Source: RGIG6904 sp024680835 (GTDB lineage: Bacteria; Bacillota; Clostridia; Lachnospirales; Lachnospiraceae). From it: 12,707 nucleotides of DNA. The notes below the pieces were generated by a model. That model was given only the letters and a program-made list of their open reading frames with translations. It made no database searches and was not told where the DNA came from. This document shows, one piece after another, positions 5,869 to 12,707 of this stretch. Location of the stretch: assembly GCA_024680835.1 (NCBI GenBank), contig JAILBP010000030.1, positions 1 through 12,707 on the forward strand, written 5' to 3'. Position numbers and translations under genes: made by a program. Position 1 is the stretch's first letter; each line of letters opens with the position of its first letter.

Positions 5869-7443
5869 ATGGGTGCTGAAAACGAAGAACTGAAAAAAGA
5901 AGAAATGCACCTGGACGATGCCGCCCGGGTGAAGGTATTGAGCCCCGGTCAGATGGTTGCTAAAAGATTTTTCCGCAATCGCCTGGCTATAGTGGGTATG
6001 GTGATCATCATATGTATGTTCCTGTTCTCTTTTGTAGGTGGAGCTGTAAGTCCTTACTCTCAGAGTGAGGTGTTCTACACCACGGAGGTCATGTTAAAGG
6101 ATTATGCAGGTGCTGCGGTTATCGACCAGTACAATTTTGTGACGATGCCGGATGAAAGTCTTCCAAAGGATATTTATTCCAAGACTATCATAGCGGCGTC
6201 CACGGGAAAATATGAGTTTACATCCAGGGATGAAACGGAGTACCGTCTGGAACCCCTGGGTGAGGAGACGTTTCTGATCTACATAAAGGAGCGAACCGGA
6301 CCGAAGCCAAAGGACATCGGTGAGCGCGAGATAGCAGTTGCCTCCCTGATGAGCATAACTCCGGATAAGGACGCTCAGGAGCTTTCGTATGAATTCTGCA
6401 AGGCTGCGCTGAAGGCTGTTGCAGAGGACGCTGAGAGTTTCACGAGCGAGGGCTCCTCATATACCTGTGAAAATGCGGGACACGGATCCATGATCATGAA
6501 GGACGGAGTGTCATGCGCATTCGTGTCGGATATGAACTTCAATGCGATAAACGCCGGTACAAAGCTTGAGACGGCTTACAAGCTGGCTGCTTTGGAGGCT
6601 ATTGATGCGGGAGAGGAAAGCTTTGTATATCCGGATCCTGATGGTACAGAAGTCACATACATTATCCAGAATAAAAACGGTCAGTTCCTGATCCGCAAAA
6701 ATCAGGAGACCAAGGTTATAGATTCATATGCCGCTCCCTCAAAGGAGCATCTTTTCGGAACCGACGGAAACGGCATGGATCTTCTGGCAAGACTTATGTA
6801 CGGCGGACGTATTTCACTGCTGATAGGCTTTGTGGTCATAGCGATAGAGGTTGCTATCGGAACCATCATCGGCGGTATAGCAGGCTTCTTTGGCGGAATT
6901 ACGGACAATCTTCTGATGCGTTTGGTGGACATCATCTACTGTATTCCGTCGTTGCCTCTGTTTTTGATACTGGGTTCCATCATGGATTATTACCAGGCTC
7001 CACCCACAGCCCGTATCTATCTGCTGTGTGTTGTCATGGCCGTGATAGGCTGGGTAGGTATAGCGCGTATCGTGCGCGGTCAGATACTCTCCCTTCGTGA
7101 ACAGGAGTTTATGATAGCAACGGAAGCTACGGGACTCAGCGTACGCAGGAGGATATTCAGACATCTGATACCGAATGTTATTCCGCAGCTCATCGTGTTC
7201 GCCAGCATGGGATTGGGTGATGTTATACTGACGGAGGCGACACTCAGCTTCCTGGGACTGGGTATTAAGTATCCGGCTGCCTCATGGGGCAGTATCATCA
7301 ATGCTGTAAATGATGTCAGTGTTATGACCAATTATCCGTTTGTATGGCTGCCGGCAGGTATGTTCATCCTGCTAACGGTGCTGGCATTTAACTTTATCGG
7401 CGACGGCCTTAGGGACGCCTTCGATCCCAAGATGAAGAGGTAG
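5869..7443 (+). CDS. ABC importer permease, OppC/DppC family, with a large extracytoplasmic insert
   Basis: This is the second membrane subunit. It has 524 residues against about 280-320 in the family. A soluble N-terminus (1-37) leads to TM1 (about 38-60) and then SPYS, which normally runs on within some 20-30 residues to the HLFGTD motif. Here that motif (HLFGTDGNGMDLLARLMYGG, 294-313) comes only after about 220 extra residues facing outward. The rest is standard: membrane segments near 315-338, 353-370, 383-402, 437-458 and 490-510, with the EAA loop at 411-435 (EQEFMIATEATGLSVRR, then HLIP). The insert seems to contain three degenerate copies of a unit of about 45 residues (105-149, 178-221, 238-285). 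It stays in frame and resembles its neighbours in base use, so it is not a frameshift or a mobile insertion. It may dock the enlarged binding protein. Confidence 0.9.
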   Translation: MGAENEELKKEEMHLDDAARVKVLSPGQMVAKRFFRNRLAIVGMVIIICMFLFSFVGGAVSPYSQSEVFYTTEVMLKDYAGAAVIDQYNFVTMPDESLPKDIYSKTIIAASTGKYEFTSRDETEYRLEPLGEETFLIYIKERTGPKPKDIGEREIAVASLMSITPDKDAQELSYEFCKAALKAVAEDAESFTSEGSSYTCENAGHGSMIMKDGVSCAFVSDMNFNAINAGTKLETAYKLAALEAIDAGEESFVYPDPDGTEVTYIIQNKNGQFLIRKNQETKVIDSYAAPSKEHLFGTDGNGMDLLARLMYGGRISLLIGFVVIAIEVAIGTIIGGIAGFFGGITDNLLMRLVDIIYCIPSLPLFLILGSIMDYYQAPPTARIYLLCVVMAVIGWVGIARIVRGQILSLREQEFMIATEATGLSVRRRIFRHLIPNVIPQLIVFASMGLGDVILTEATLSFLGLGIKYPAASWGSIINAVNDVSVMTNYPFVWLPAGMFILLTVLAFNFIGDGLRDAFDPKMKR

Positions 7444-7450
7444 GCGTAAG

Positions 7451-8566
7451 ATGGCAAAGGACTCAAATTATATTTCTGCAAAAGAATCCAGACGCATTTC
7501 CAGGGATAACAGGCGTATCACCGCAGCGATCGAAAAAAAGCGCAGGAGAAAGCATATCCCTGAGAGCGAATATGTGACCGAGATGAAGGACCCGGAAAAC
7601 TGCGTGGAGTTTGACGAGGTTCAGACACATTTCTTTACTGATATAGGCACCGTAAAGGCGGTGGATGGCGTAAGCTTTTCCGTTCCGAAGGGAAAGACCG
7701 TCGGTATAGTGGGAGAGAGCGGCTGCGGCAAGTCGGTGACAAGTCTGTCGCTGATGCAGCTTGTACAGCGCCCCTCAGGTCAGACTGTAGGCGGTGAGAT
7801 ACGTTTTGACGCGGGAGACAGGGTCATCAATGTGGTGAATGCTCCGGAGAACGTAATGCGTGAGCTTAGAGGCAACAAGATGGCCATGATATTCCAGGAA
7901 CCCATGACCAGCTTGAATCCGGTATTCCGTATCGGCGCCCAGCTTGACGAAGAGATCGTCCTGCATTTCCCCAAGTGGACCAAAGATCAGGTTAGGGAGC
8001 GTTCCATAGAGATGCTGGGTATGGTAGGCATAGCAAACAAAGAGGGCGTATACAGGATGTTCCCCCACGAGCTTTCCGGTGGTATGAGGCAGAGAGTTAT
8101 GATTGCCATGGCGCTGTCCTGCGATCCGAAACTCATCATTGCGGATGAGCCCACAACAGCTCTCGATGTTACAATACAGGCGCAGATACTGGATCTTCTG
8201 CGCGAGCTTAAGAACCGCATCGGTTCGTCCATCATGCTGATCACACACGATCTTGGTGTTGTGGCCGAGATGGCGGATCTGGTGGTGGTAATGTATGCCG
8301 GCAGAGTGGTGGAAAAGGGTACTGCGGAGGAGATATTCAATGATCCCAGACACCCGTATACAGTGGGATTGATGAAGAGCAAGCCTGTGGTGGGCAAGCA
8401 TGTTAAAAAGCTTTACTCTATCCCGGGCAACGTGCCAAATCCGGTGGATATGCCGGATTACTGCTACTTCCGTGACCGCTGTGAGCGCTGCACCGAGAAG
8501 TGTATGGGAGCTTATCCCCGGATGGTGAAGCTGAGCGATACACATTATGTGAGCTGCTATAATTAA
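7451..8566 (+). CDS. ABC importer ATPase, OppD/DppD family
   Basis: One of two ATPases that power the importer from the cytoplasmic side. All nucleotide-binding motifs are intact: Walker A GESGCGKS (88-95), Q-loop Gln149 in FQEPMTSLNP, signature LSGGM (208-212), Walker B LIIADEP (228-234) and switch His266. The C-terminal part has the oligopeptide-transporter HPYT motif (301-304). Four cysteines at 338, 344, 351 and 369 fit the family spacing C-x5-C-x6-C-x17-C, and Cys347 is extra; in some DppD proteins this cluster holds an iron-sulfur centre. The ATP-binding domain begins near residue 50. Before it lies a very basic N-terminal extension (RRISRDNRR, then KKRRRK) that the family usually lacks. 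The ATG is 7 nt after the permease C stop, with GAGG at 7437-7440 as a likely ribosome site. Confidence 0.93.
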   Translation: MAKDSNYISAKESRRISRDNRRITAAIEKKRRRKHIPESEYVTEMKDPENCVEFDEVQTHFFTDIGTVKAVDGVSFSVPKGKTVGIVGESGCGKSVTSLSLMQLVQRPSGQTVGGEIRFDAGDRVINVVNAPENVMRELRGNKMAMIFQEPMTSLNPVFRIGAQLDEEIVLHFPKWTKDQVRERSIEMLGMVGIANKEGVYRMFPHELSGGMRQRVMIAMALSCDPKLIIADEPTTALDVTIQAQILDLLRELKNRIGSSIMLITHDLGVVAEMADLVVVMYAGRVVEKGTAEEIFNDPRHPYTVGLMKSKPVVGKHVKKLYSIPGNVPNPVDMPDYCYFRDRCERCTEKCMGAYPRMVKLSDTHYVSCYN

Positions 8567-8588
8567 CAAACAGGACGACATATAAGAC

Positions 8589-9560
8589 ATGGACAACATA
8601 ATAGAAGTTAAAAATCTAAAAAAGTATTTTCCGATCAAAGGCGGATTCTTTGGAGGAGTGACCGGACATGTGAAGGCTGTGGACGGTGTGAGCTTCTCGA
8701 TCCCCGAAGGTACCACCATGGGACTGGTGGGGGAGAGCGGCTGCGGTAAATCCACAACCGGACGCACGATCCTGCGTCTGATCGAGAAGACAGACGGGGA
8801 GATACTGTTCAGGGGAGAAGATGTCTCTGCCATGGACAAGAAAAAGATGCATGAGATGCGTACGAAGATGCAGATCATCTTCCAGGATCCCTATTCTTCA
8901 CTGTCACCGCGTCTTCCGGTGGGAGAGATCATCGGTGAGGCTGTGCGTGAACACGGACTGGTGAGCAAGGCAGAGTATCAGGACTACATAACGCAGATCA
9001 TGAAAGACTGCGGTTTACAGCCTTATCACAAGGACAGATATCCCCATGAGTTTTCCGGCGGTCAGAGGCAGAGGATATGTATCGCCAGGGCACTGGCTTT
9101 GAATCCTGAGTTTGTAGTATGTGATGAGCCTGTCAGCGCGCTGGATGTTTCCATTCAGGCGCAGATCATCAACCTTTTGTGGAAGCTTCAGGAAGACAGG
9201 AAACTCACATATCTTTTCATATCCCATGACCTTTCGGTGGTCGAGCATATATCTGACAGCCTTGGAGTGATGTATCTCGGCAGTATGGTGGAGACCGGAA
9301 AGACCAACGATATTTTCGCAGAGCCCTTACACCCGTACACACAGGCACTGTTTTCGGCAATACCCATGCCGGATCCGGGATTGAAAAAAGACCGTATCAT
9401 ACTGGAAGGGGATATCCCGTCTCCTGCGAACCCGCCCACGGGCTGTAAGTTCCATACACGCTGTAAACATTGTATGTCATGCTGCAGCGAGCAGGCGCCT
9501 GAGATGAAGGACATGGGTGGCGGACATTTCGTGTGCTGCCATCTGTATGATGATCACTGA
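8589..9560 (+). CDS. ABC importer ATPase, OppF/DppF family
   Basis: The second ATPase of the importer, 323 aa, a normal length for OppF/DppF. Motifs: Walker A GESGCGKS (48-55), Q-loop Gln99 in FQDPYSSLSPR (the SLSPR/SLNPR form marks the F branch), signature FSGGQ (155-159), Walker B FVVCDEP (175-181) and switch His213. The HPYT motif is at 248-251. The C-terminal cysteines 286, 292, 299 and 316 match the family pattern, and 295, 298 and 317 are extra. It begins 22 nt after the D-subunit stop with a weak ribosome site, as expected inside an operon. It completes a five-gene importer in the order binding protein, B, C, D, F. Confidence 0.93.
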   Translation: MDNIIEVKNLKKYFPIKGGFFGGVTGHVKAVDGVSFSIPEGTTMGLVGESGCGKSTTGRTILRLIEKTDGEILFRGEDVSAMDKKKMHEMRTKMQIIFQDPYSSLSPRLPVGEIIGEAVREHGLVSKAEYQDYITQIMKDCGLQPYHKDRYPHEFSGGQRQRICIARALALNPEFVVCDEPVSALDVSIQAQIINLLWKLQEDRKLTYLFISHDLSVVEHISDSLGVMYLGSMVETGKTNDIFAEPLHPYTQALFSAIPMPDPGLKKDRIILEGDIPSPANPPTGCKFHTRCKHCMSCCSEQAPEMKDMGGGHFVCCHLYDDH

Positions 9561-9574
9561 CGGAATAGACAGAT

Positions 9575-10108
9575 ATGATATTTAACGATCCATATAAAGA
9601 TGATTACGACCATCGTCCCGTAAAGGACGCAAAAGGTCATTTCAAAGATGAGTTCTATTACAAGGGTGAGCGCACGGATCTTGAGATGGATGCACCGCAA
9701 AAGCGAAAAGCCGTCCTGAAAAGCTTTCTGTGCGGATTCGGGATGCTGGCTGCTACACTCCTGCCCGGCTTTGTAGAACATCCGGCGTCCAGGGTACTGT
9801 GGGTGACTGTGCCCTGGGCGTGCTGTTTTTTGCCGGCATGCTACTATCTGCTGGGGGCGTTTGAGTTTGCAACCTCAGGCACTTCCATGAGCCGTCGCCA
9901 GTACGATCACAGCATAGTGCGTATGAGGCGCTCTGCGATGGGGGTGTTGGTGTTTGCCGTATTGAATCTTTTGACGGCAATGGTCTACATCATATTGCAT
10001 CACGATGTTAAAGAGCTTTTGTATATCTGTTCTTTCATACCCATGGCTGGATTGTCGGTGTTGACGGTGCAGTGGGTTAAGAAAGGCATTTTGAAGGGAA
10101 AGATATGA
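9575..10108 (+). CDS. Four-helix membrane protein of unknown function, coupled to the following ABC genes
   Basis: I do not recognise this 177-aa protein. Its first 47 residues are hydrophilic and charged. Four hydrophobic segments follow, near 48-66, 73-96, 120-141 and 147-167, with a basic stretch (RRQYDHSIVRMRR, 107-119) between the second and third that should face the cytoplasm. It ends in a short lysine-rich tail. The gene starts 14 nt after the OppF-type gene with a poor ribosome site. Its stop overlaps the next start in ATGA (10105-10108), so it is translationally coupled to the ATPase gene. The coupling suggests an accessory or second membrane subunit of the downstream ABC module rather than of the importer. 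No catalytic motif is visible. Confidence 0.8.
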   Translation: MIFNDPYKDDYDHRPVKDAKGHFKDEFYYKGERTDLEMDAPQKRKAVLKSFLCGFGMLAATLLPGFVEHPASRVLWVTVPWACCFLPACYYLLGAFEFATSGTSMSRRQYDHSIVRMRRSAMGVLVFAVLNLLTAMVYIILHHDVKELLYICSFIPMAGLSVLTVQWVKKGILKGKI

Positions 10109-10965
10109 TCAGTATCAGGCATATAAAAAAATCATACGACGGCAAGGCGGTGCTAAAGGATGTTTCATTTGATATCACGCCGGGATCCATATACGGGCTC
10201 ATAGGTATAAACGGTGCCGGCAAGACAACGCTGATGAACATTATGACCGGCTTGTCCGAAGCGGATTCCGGTGAGTGTGAATTTACGGACGGTGAAAAGA
10301 GACTGAAGGTAGGATATCTTCCGGATCTGGTATCTTTTTATGATTATCTGAACACGGATGAGTATCTGGATCTTCTGCTGATGGACAAAGATCCTGCAAA
10401 AAGGGATGAGCTTTTGTCCATGGTGAGTTTGTCGAAGGGCATCAAGATCGGCAGTATGTCCAGAGGCATGAGACAAAGGCTTGGTATAGCCGCTGTACTG
10501 GCCGGGGACCCGGATGTGCTGTTGTTGGATGAGCCTACCAGCGCCCTTGATCCTGCGGGGCGTGCCGATGTCAGGGAGATAATGCTGAACCTTAAATCCA
10601 AAGGTAAGACCATGATCCTGTCCACTCACGTTCTGGCGGATATGGACAGCATCTGTGACCGGGCGGGTTTTCTGCACAACGGAGTCATAGTGCAGGAGGT
10701 AGATGTACAGCAGAATAAAAACACTGTCATGGGTTTTTCCGTTCGTTTCGAGACAATGCCTGATATGAGTATGTTTGCGGATTGCGGTGACTGTGTGAAG
10801 GTTACGGAGGAGTGTGTCGCTGAATTCCATCTCGATGAAAGTGACCTTATTAAGAGCCAGCAGAAGATATTGGGAGCCTTGTCGCGCATGAATGTCGGTA
10901 TTGAATCCATACGTACCACAACACCGGATCTGGAACAGATGTTCAAAGAGGTAATAAAGGCGTAA
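10105..10965 (+). CDS. ABC transporter ATPase, BcrA/YtrB/EcsA-like
   Basis: This 286-aa ATPase belongs to the type that pairs with ABC-2 permeases, usually exporters of lipids, peptides or antimicrobials. Walker A is GINGAGKT (34-41), Walker B VLLLDEP (138-144) and switch His175 (STHVLAD). Two motifs are off-consensus: the signature reads MSRGM (118-122) instead of LSGGQ, and the Q-loop position has GYLPDLVSFYDYL, without the glutamine. Both variants occur in this subfamily and need not mean inactivity. The C-terminal part ends in TTTPDLEQMFKEVI, the usual pattern for the group. GAAGGG at 10093-10098 is a good ribosome site, and the start overlaps the preceding gene by 4 nt. It is much closer in type to the permease that follows than to the two importer ATPases. 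Confidence 0.9.
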   Translation: MISIRHIKKSYDGKAVLKDVSFDITPGSIYGLIGINGAGKTTLMNIMTGLSEADSGECEFTDGEKRLKVGYLPDLVSFYDYLNTDEYLDLLLMDKDPAKRDELLSMVSLSKGIKIGSMSRGMRQRLGIAAVLAGDPDVLLLDEPTSALDPAGRADVREIMLNLKSKGKTMILSTHVLADMDSICDRAGFLHNGVIVQEVDVQQNKNTVMGFSVRFETMPDMSMFADCGDCVKVTEECVAEFHLDESDLIKSQQKILGALSRMNVGIESIRTTTPDLEQMFKEVIKA

Positions 10966-11002
10966 AGATAGCGATCAATGCAGTATCGGATATCATAGCA
11001 GG

Positions 11003-11026
11003 ACCGGTGACCGGGATGACACCGGT
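11003..11026 (+). other. Hairpin between ATPase and ABC-2 permease genes
   Basis: Perfect 7-bp arms ACCGGTG (11003-11009) and CACCGGT (11020-11026) enclose a 10-nt loop. The hairpin sits in the only sizeable gap (99 nt) of the second ABC module. The sequence after it (TACTTATAG) is not a T-run, so it is not an intrinsic terminator. It could be an RNA stability or processing element that sets ATPase and permease levels apart. Confidence 0.45.
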
Positions 11027-11064
11027 TACTTATAGAAATCAAAAGATCTGTAAAAGGAGTGCAT

Positions 11065-11856
11065 ATGAGTGGCGGATTGGCTGTATGCATAAAAAAGGAC
11101 ATAAAAGAAGTGCTGCGCACCGGAAAGCTGATTCTCATTGCCGGGCTTTTGTTTGGAATAGGTTTCATGGTGCTGGTGTTTACCGTGATCTTTTCCAATA
11201 TACCTAAAGAGCTTTGGAGTCTTTTGGAAGGCTTTGATATAGAAGCTCTTGAGAAGATGATGGAACAGTTCTACCCGAAGATAGTGAGCGAGAGTCTGGA
11301 GTTGTTCTCATATAATGTGGGTGCATTTTTCACACTCATCTTAGTGATCATGATGCAGGGACAGCTGCCGGGAGAGAGGGATGCAGGAACATGGATACTG
11401 CCCAGACAGCACGGCATCACACCGATGGATCTGATAGAGAGTAAATGTATTGTGTATGGCGGTATCAGCGGCGTGTCCGTGACAATGGGGTATCTCGTAT
11501 ACTATCTGCTGGCCATGACCTTTATGGAGAGGAACATGACCTTTGTCAATGCGCTGGTGTGTGCTCTTGTTCACGGATTTAACATTTTATTCATCGTGAC
11601 ATATATGCTGTTTTTGTCTATGTTACTCAAAAAGCCTATAGCCGGAGCGATTTCCGTGGTGGCTGTGGTGCTGCTGATGCCGGATATCGGAAGGTTTTTC
11701 CCATTTGGGATATATCTGCCAACGAACCTTTTGACCTTCGTTTATGACAGCAGCAGTAATTACAGGGAGCTTCCGGTTCCCTTTGTTCTGAATGTTTTCA
11801 TACTGTTAGTGATGTGGATAATGCTGAGACATAAATATATGGAAAAACGTGATTGA
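11065..11856 (+). CDS. ABC-2 type transporter permease
   Basis: The membrane partner of the preceding ATPase, 263 aa. The ATG at 11065 is preferred over a GTG two codons upstream because AAGGAG (11054-11059) overlaps that GTG and lies 5 nt from the ATG. About six hydrophobic segments are visible, near 22-44, 84-98, 128-152, 160-187, 191-208 and 238-255, with a long loop after the first. Between the second and third is the typical ABC-2 coupling region (PGERDAGTWILPRQHGITP, 102-120, then IESK), where E-x2-x-G-T and a later lysine recur in the family. Substrate and direction are unknown; export is the usual role. It is the last gene of the operon, and a strong terminator follows about 65 nt after its stop. 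Confidence 0.85.
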   Translation: MSGGLAVCIKKDIKEVLRTGKLILIAGLLFGIGFMVLVFTVIFSNIPKELWSLLEGFDIEALEKMMEQFYPKIVSESLELFSYNVGAFFTLILVIMMQGQLPGERDAGTWILPRQHGITPMDLIESKCIVYGGISGVSVTMGYLVYYLLAMTFMERNMTFVNALVCALVHGFNILFIVTYMLFLSMLLKKPIAGAISVVAVVLLMPDIGRFFPFGIYLPTNLLTFVYDSSSNYRELPVPFVLNVFILLVMWIMLRHKYMEKRD

Positions 11857-11891
11857 TCCTTTCCGGGGGTATTGTCTGAAAGGACGGAAAG
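11857..11891 (+). other. Two mutually exclusive hairpins after the operon's last gene
   Basis: Directly after the permease stop, TCCTTTC (11857-11863) can pair with GAAAGGA (11878-11884). The overlapping CTTTCCG (11859-11865) can pair instead with CGGAAAG (11885-11891). Both stems are 7 bp and share bases, so only one can form at a time. There is no T-run. It probably adds 3'-end structure ahead of the true terminator. Confidence 0.35.
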
Positions 11892-11920
11892 AGATGTATA
11901 ACGGATCTGTACGATCAGAA

Positions 11921-11968
11921 AAAGACGGACGTTTCTATGGAAAAGAAATCGTCCGTCTTTGATTTTTT
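11921..11968. terminator. Bidirectional intrinsic terminator between convergent transcripts
   Basis: Perfect 11-bp arms AAAGACGGACG (11921-11931) and CGTCCGTCTTT (11950-11960) form the stem, extended by TTTC/GAAA past a one-base bulge. On the plus strand it is followed by GATTTTTTG. On the minus strand it is followed by TTTTTCTGATC. It therefore can end both the eight-gene operon and the leftward GH39 transcript. Confidence 0.9.
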
Positions 11969-11971
11969 GAA

Positions 11972-12139
11972 CTACTTTTTCTTTACTGTACCGTATTTGC
12001 CGAAGATCTTTTTATAGCTCTTTTTCTTTTTGAGGGGAGCTACATATTCGATGCATCCGATCTTGCCATCTGTATCGCCGCCTTCGATGACACGGTAGGT
12101 GGCATATGTGCGGAACCGGCCGAAATGGAGTTGGATCAT
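11972..12139 (-). CDS. Small lysine-rich open frame (55 codons), in frame after the GH39 stop
   Basis: I do not recognise this 55-aa product. It begins MIQLHFGRFRTYATYRVIEG, continues through a GGDTDGKIGCIEYVAPL segment, and ends in a very basic tail (KKKKSYKK, then TVKKK) with 14 lysines in the last third or so. The frame is the same as that of the GH39 gene: TAG at 12143-12145, one codon TTC, then this ATG. No ribosome binding site is visible before it. Third codon positions are rich in G and C like the surrounding genes, and its stop lies 11 nt before the shared terminator, so it appears to be within a real transcript. It could be a coupled small protein, a C-terminal extension reached by readthrough, or the remnant of another gene fused by a deletion. 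Confidence 0.5.
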   Translation of the reverse strand: MIQLHFGRFRTYATYRVIEGGDTDGKIGCIEYVAPLKKKKSYKKIFGKYGTVKKK

Positions 12140-12142
12140 GAA

Positions 12143-12707
12143 CTAACATGAGAGTACCTTATCATAATCGTAGCCACGATCAGGTGTAAAGCTTCTCTTT
12201 TGTAAGGTGAAATATACGATACCGTTTTTATTTACAGCGAATGAAATTGGGGTGGGTTGAGCCTGCCCCTTTTCTATTTCGCTGCGTATCAGCGGATAAG
12301 CACCGCTTTTGATAAGCCCGGTCTCATCCGCGGTGGGATATGCGGGCTCGCCTATGTCGTGCCATAATTTCAGGGGATTACAGCATTCTTCGTCCACAGT
12401 CTGAGTGACCAGTGTATATTCGGAGCCGTCCTCAAGCGGGAATGAGATTTCCTTTGACAGCGGATCGCCGTTGATATTCCACAGTATTCCGGCAAATCCG
12501 GTATCGCCCTGTACTATGACCGATGTTTTATCACGATGAACGCAGGTTTCACCAAACAGCTTTAGAAGCTTGAAAAACCGGAAAGTCCAGAAGGTGGGTT
12601 TGGGTATATTGCCTGCAGCCACCATACCGAAACCGCCGTGGAAGAGCGAGTCCGGAACACCCTGCTCCTCGAATACATCACCGAATGTCCAGTACGAATA
12701 CGCTTCG
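12143..12707 (-). CDS. GH39 family beta-xylosidase, C-terminal part, 5' truncated by window edge
   Basis: This is the C-terminal 187 residues of a glycoside hydrolase that resembles GH39 beta-xylosidases, which release xylose from short xylo-oligosaccharides. The visible frame starts inside EAYSYWTFGDVFEEQG, equivalent to the last strand of the catalytic barrel, then HGGFGMVAAGNIPKPTFWTF, the usual link to the C-terminal beta domain. That domain includes GFAGILWNIN and CNPLKLWHDIGEPAYPT and ends in SFTPDRGYDYDKV, where many GH39 proteins end. Both catalytic glutamates should lie upstream, outside the window, so activity cannot be judged. An ATG at 12625 is internal, not the start, because the matching frame continues to the edge. 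The gene converges on the importer operon. Its TAG stop is followed in frame by the small lysine-rich open frame. Confidence 0.85.
   Translation of the reverse strand, partial: EAYSYWTFGDVFEEQGVPDSLFHGGFGMVAAGNIPKPTFWTFRFFKLLKLFGETCVHRDKTSVIVQGDTGFAGILWNINGDPLSKEISFPLEDGSEYTLVTQTVDEECCNPLKLWHDIGEPAYPTADETGLIKSGAYPLIRSEIEKGQAQPTPISFAVNKNGIVYFTLQKRSFTPDRGYDYDKVLSC

Noticed and set aside
7775..8878. Open frame of 367 codons on the minus strand
   Set aside because: It lies opposite two complete ABC ATPase genes with all motifs intact, shows no family motif and has an unlikely composition (many His, Ile, Cys). It is a shadow of the plus-strand codon use.
10165..11198. Long open frames on the minus strand across the BcrA-like ATPase and permease start
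   Set aside because: Same reasons: they oppose real genes and have no recognisable content or ribosome sites.
12143..12145. TAG read as pyrrolysine or a reassigned codon
   Set aside because: TAG ends the OppC-type gene normally at 7441-7443, no downstream recoding structure is evident, and GH39 enzymes are not known to contain pyrrolysine.
1..12707. CRISPR array, tRNA or rRNA gene, insertion sequence or phage genes
   Set aside because: I saw no regularly spaced repeats, tRNA-like folds, transposase or integrase motifs, or terminal inverted repeats anywhere in the window.

Overview
The window looks like a chromosomal segment of a Gram-positive anaerobe of the class Clostridia, most likely a Lachnospiraceae (Butyrivibrio/Roseburia-like) gut or rumen bacterium. 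This rests on strong AGGAGG-type ribosome binding sites, sigma-A promoters with TTGACA/TATAAT elements, a lipoprotein solute-binding protein, a fermentative D-lactate dehydrogenase and a GH39-type beta-xylosidase. The genus is inference from protein flavour; no rRNA or tRNA gene is present. TAA, TAG and TGA all end genes here, so the code is standard.

Layout. (1) 1-464: the C-terminal GGDEF (diguanylate cyclase) domain of a protein that begins before the window. (2) 465-653: non-coding, with two adjacent hairpins. (3) 654-1198: a self-contained ohrR unit, with a perfect-consensus promoter, a palindrome at the predicted transcription start, a MarR/OhrR peroxide-sensor gene, and a strong intrinsic terminator. 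(4) 1256-2370: an LdhA-type D-lactate dehydrogenase with its own promoter region and an unusual cysteine-rich tail. (5) 2372-11960: a probable eight-gene operon on the + strand. The first five genes form a complete Opp/Dpp-type ABC importer in canonical order: lipoprotein SBP, permease B, permease C, ATPase D, ATPase F. The last three form a second ABC module: a 177-aa four-helix membrane protein of unknown function, a BcrA/YtrB-like ATPase and an ABC-2-type permease. No gap between these genes holds a convincing terminator. The operon ends at a strong hairpin that also has a T-run on the minus strand. (6) 11972-12707, minus strand: the 3' end of a GH39 beta-xylosidase, followed after one TAG codon, in the same frame, by a 55-codon lysine-rich open frame that runs to the shared terminator.

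How the genes fit. The importer should capture an oligopeptide or another small solute outside the membrane and bring it in with ATP. Two components are much larger than usual. The SBP is 800 aa with an extra stretch of about 150 residues in its N-terminal lobe. Permease C is 524 aa with about 220 extra residues in the extracytoplasmic loop after TM1, and that insert appears to hold three copies of a degenerate unit of about 45 residues. These two are the most distinctive signals in the window. OhrR and LdhA are separate housekeeping units (peroxide sensing and fermentative NADH reoxidation). No ohr peroxidase gene is present. The GH39 gene converges on the importer operon and is not part of it.
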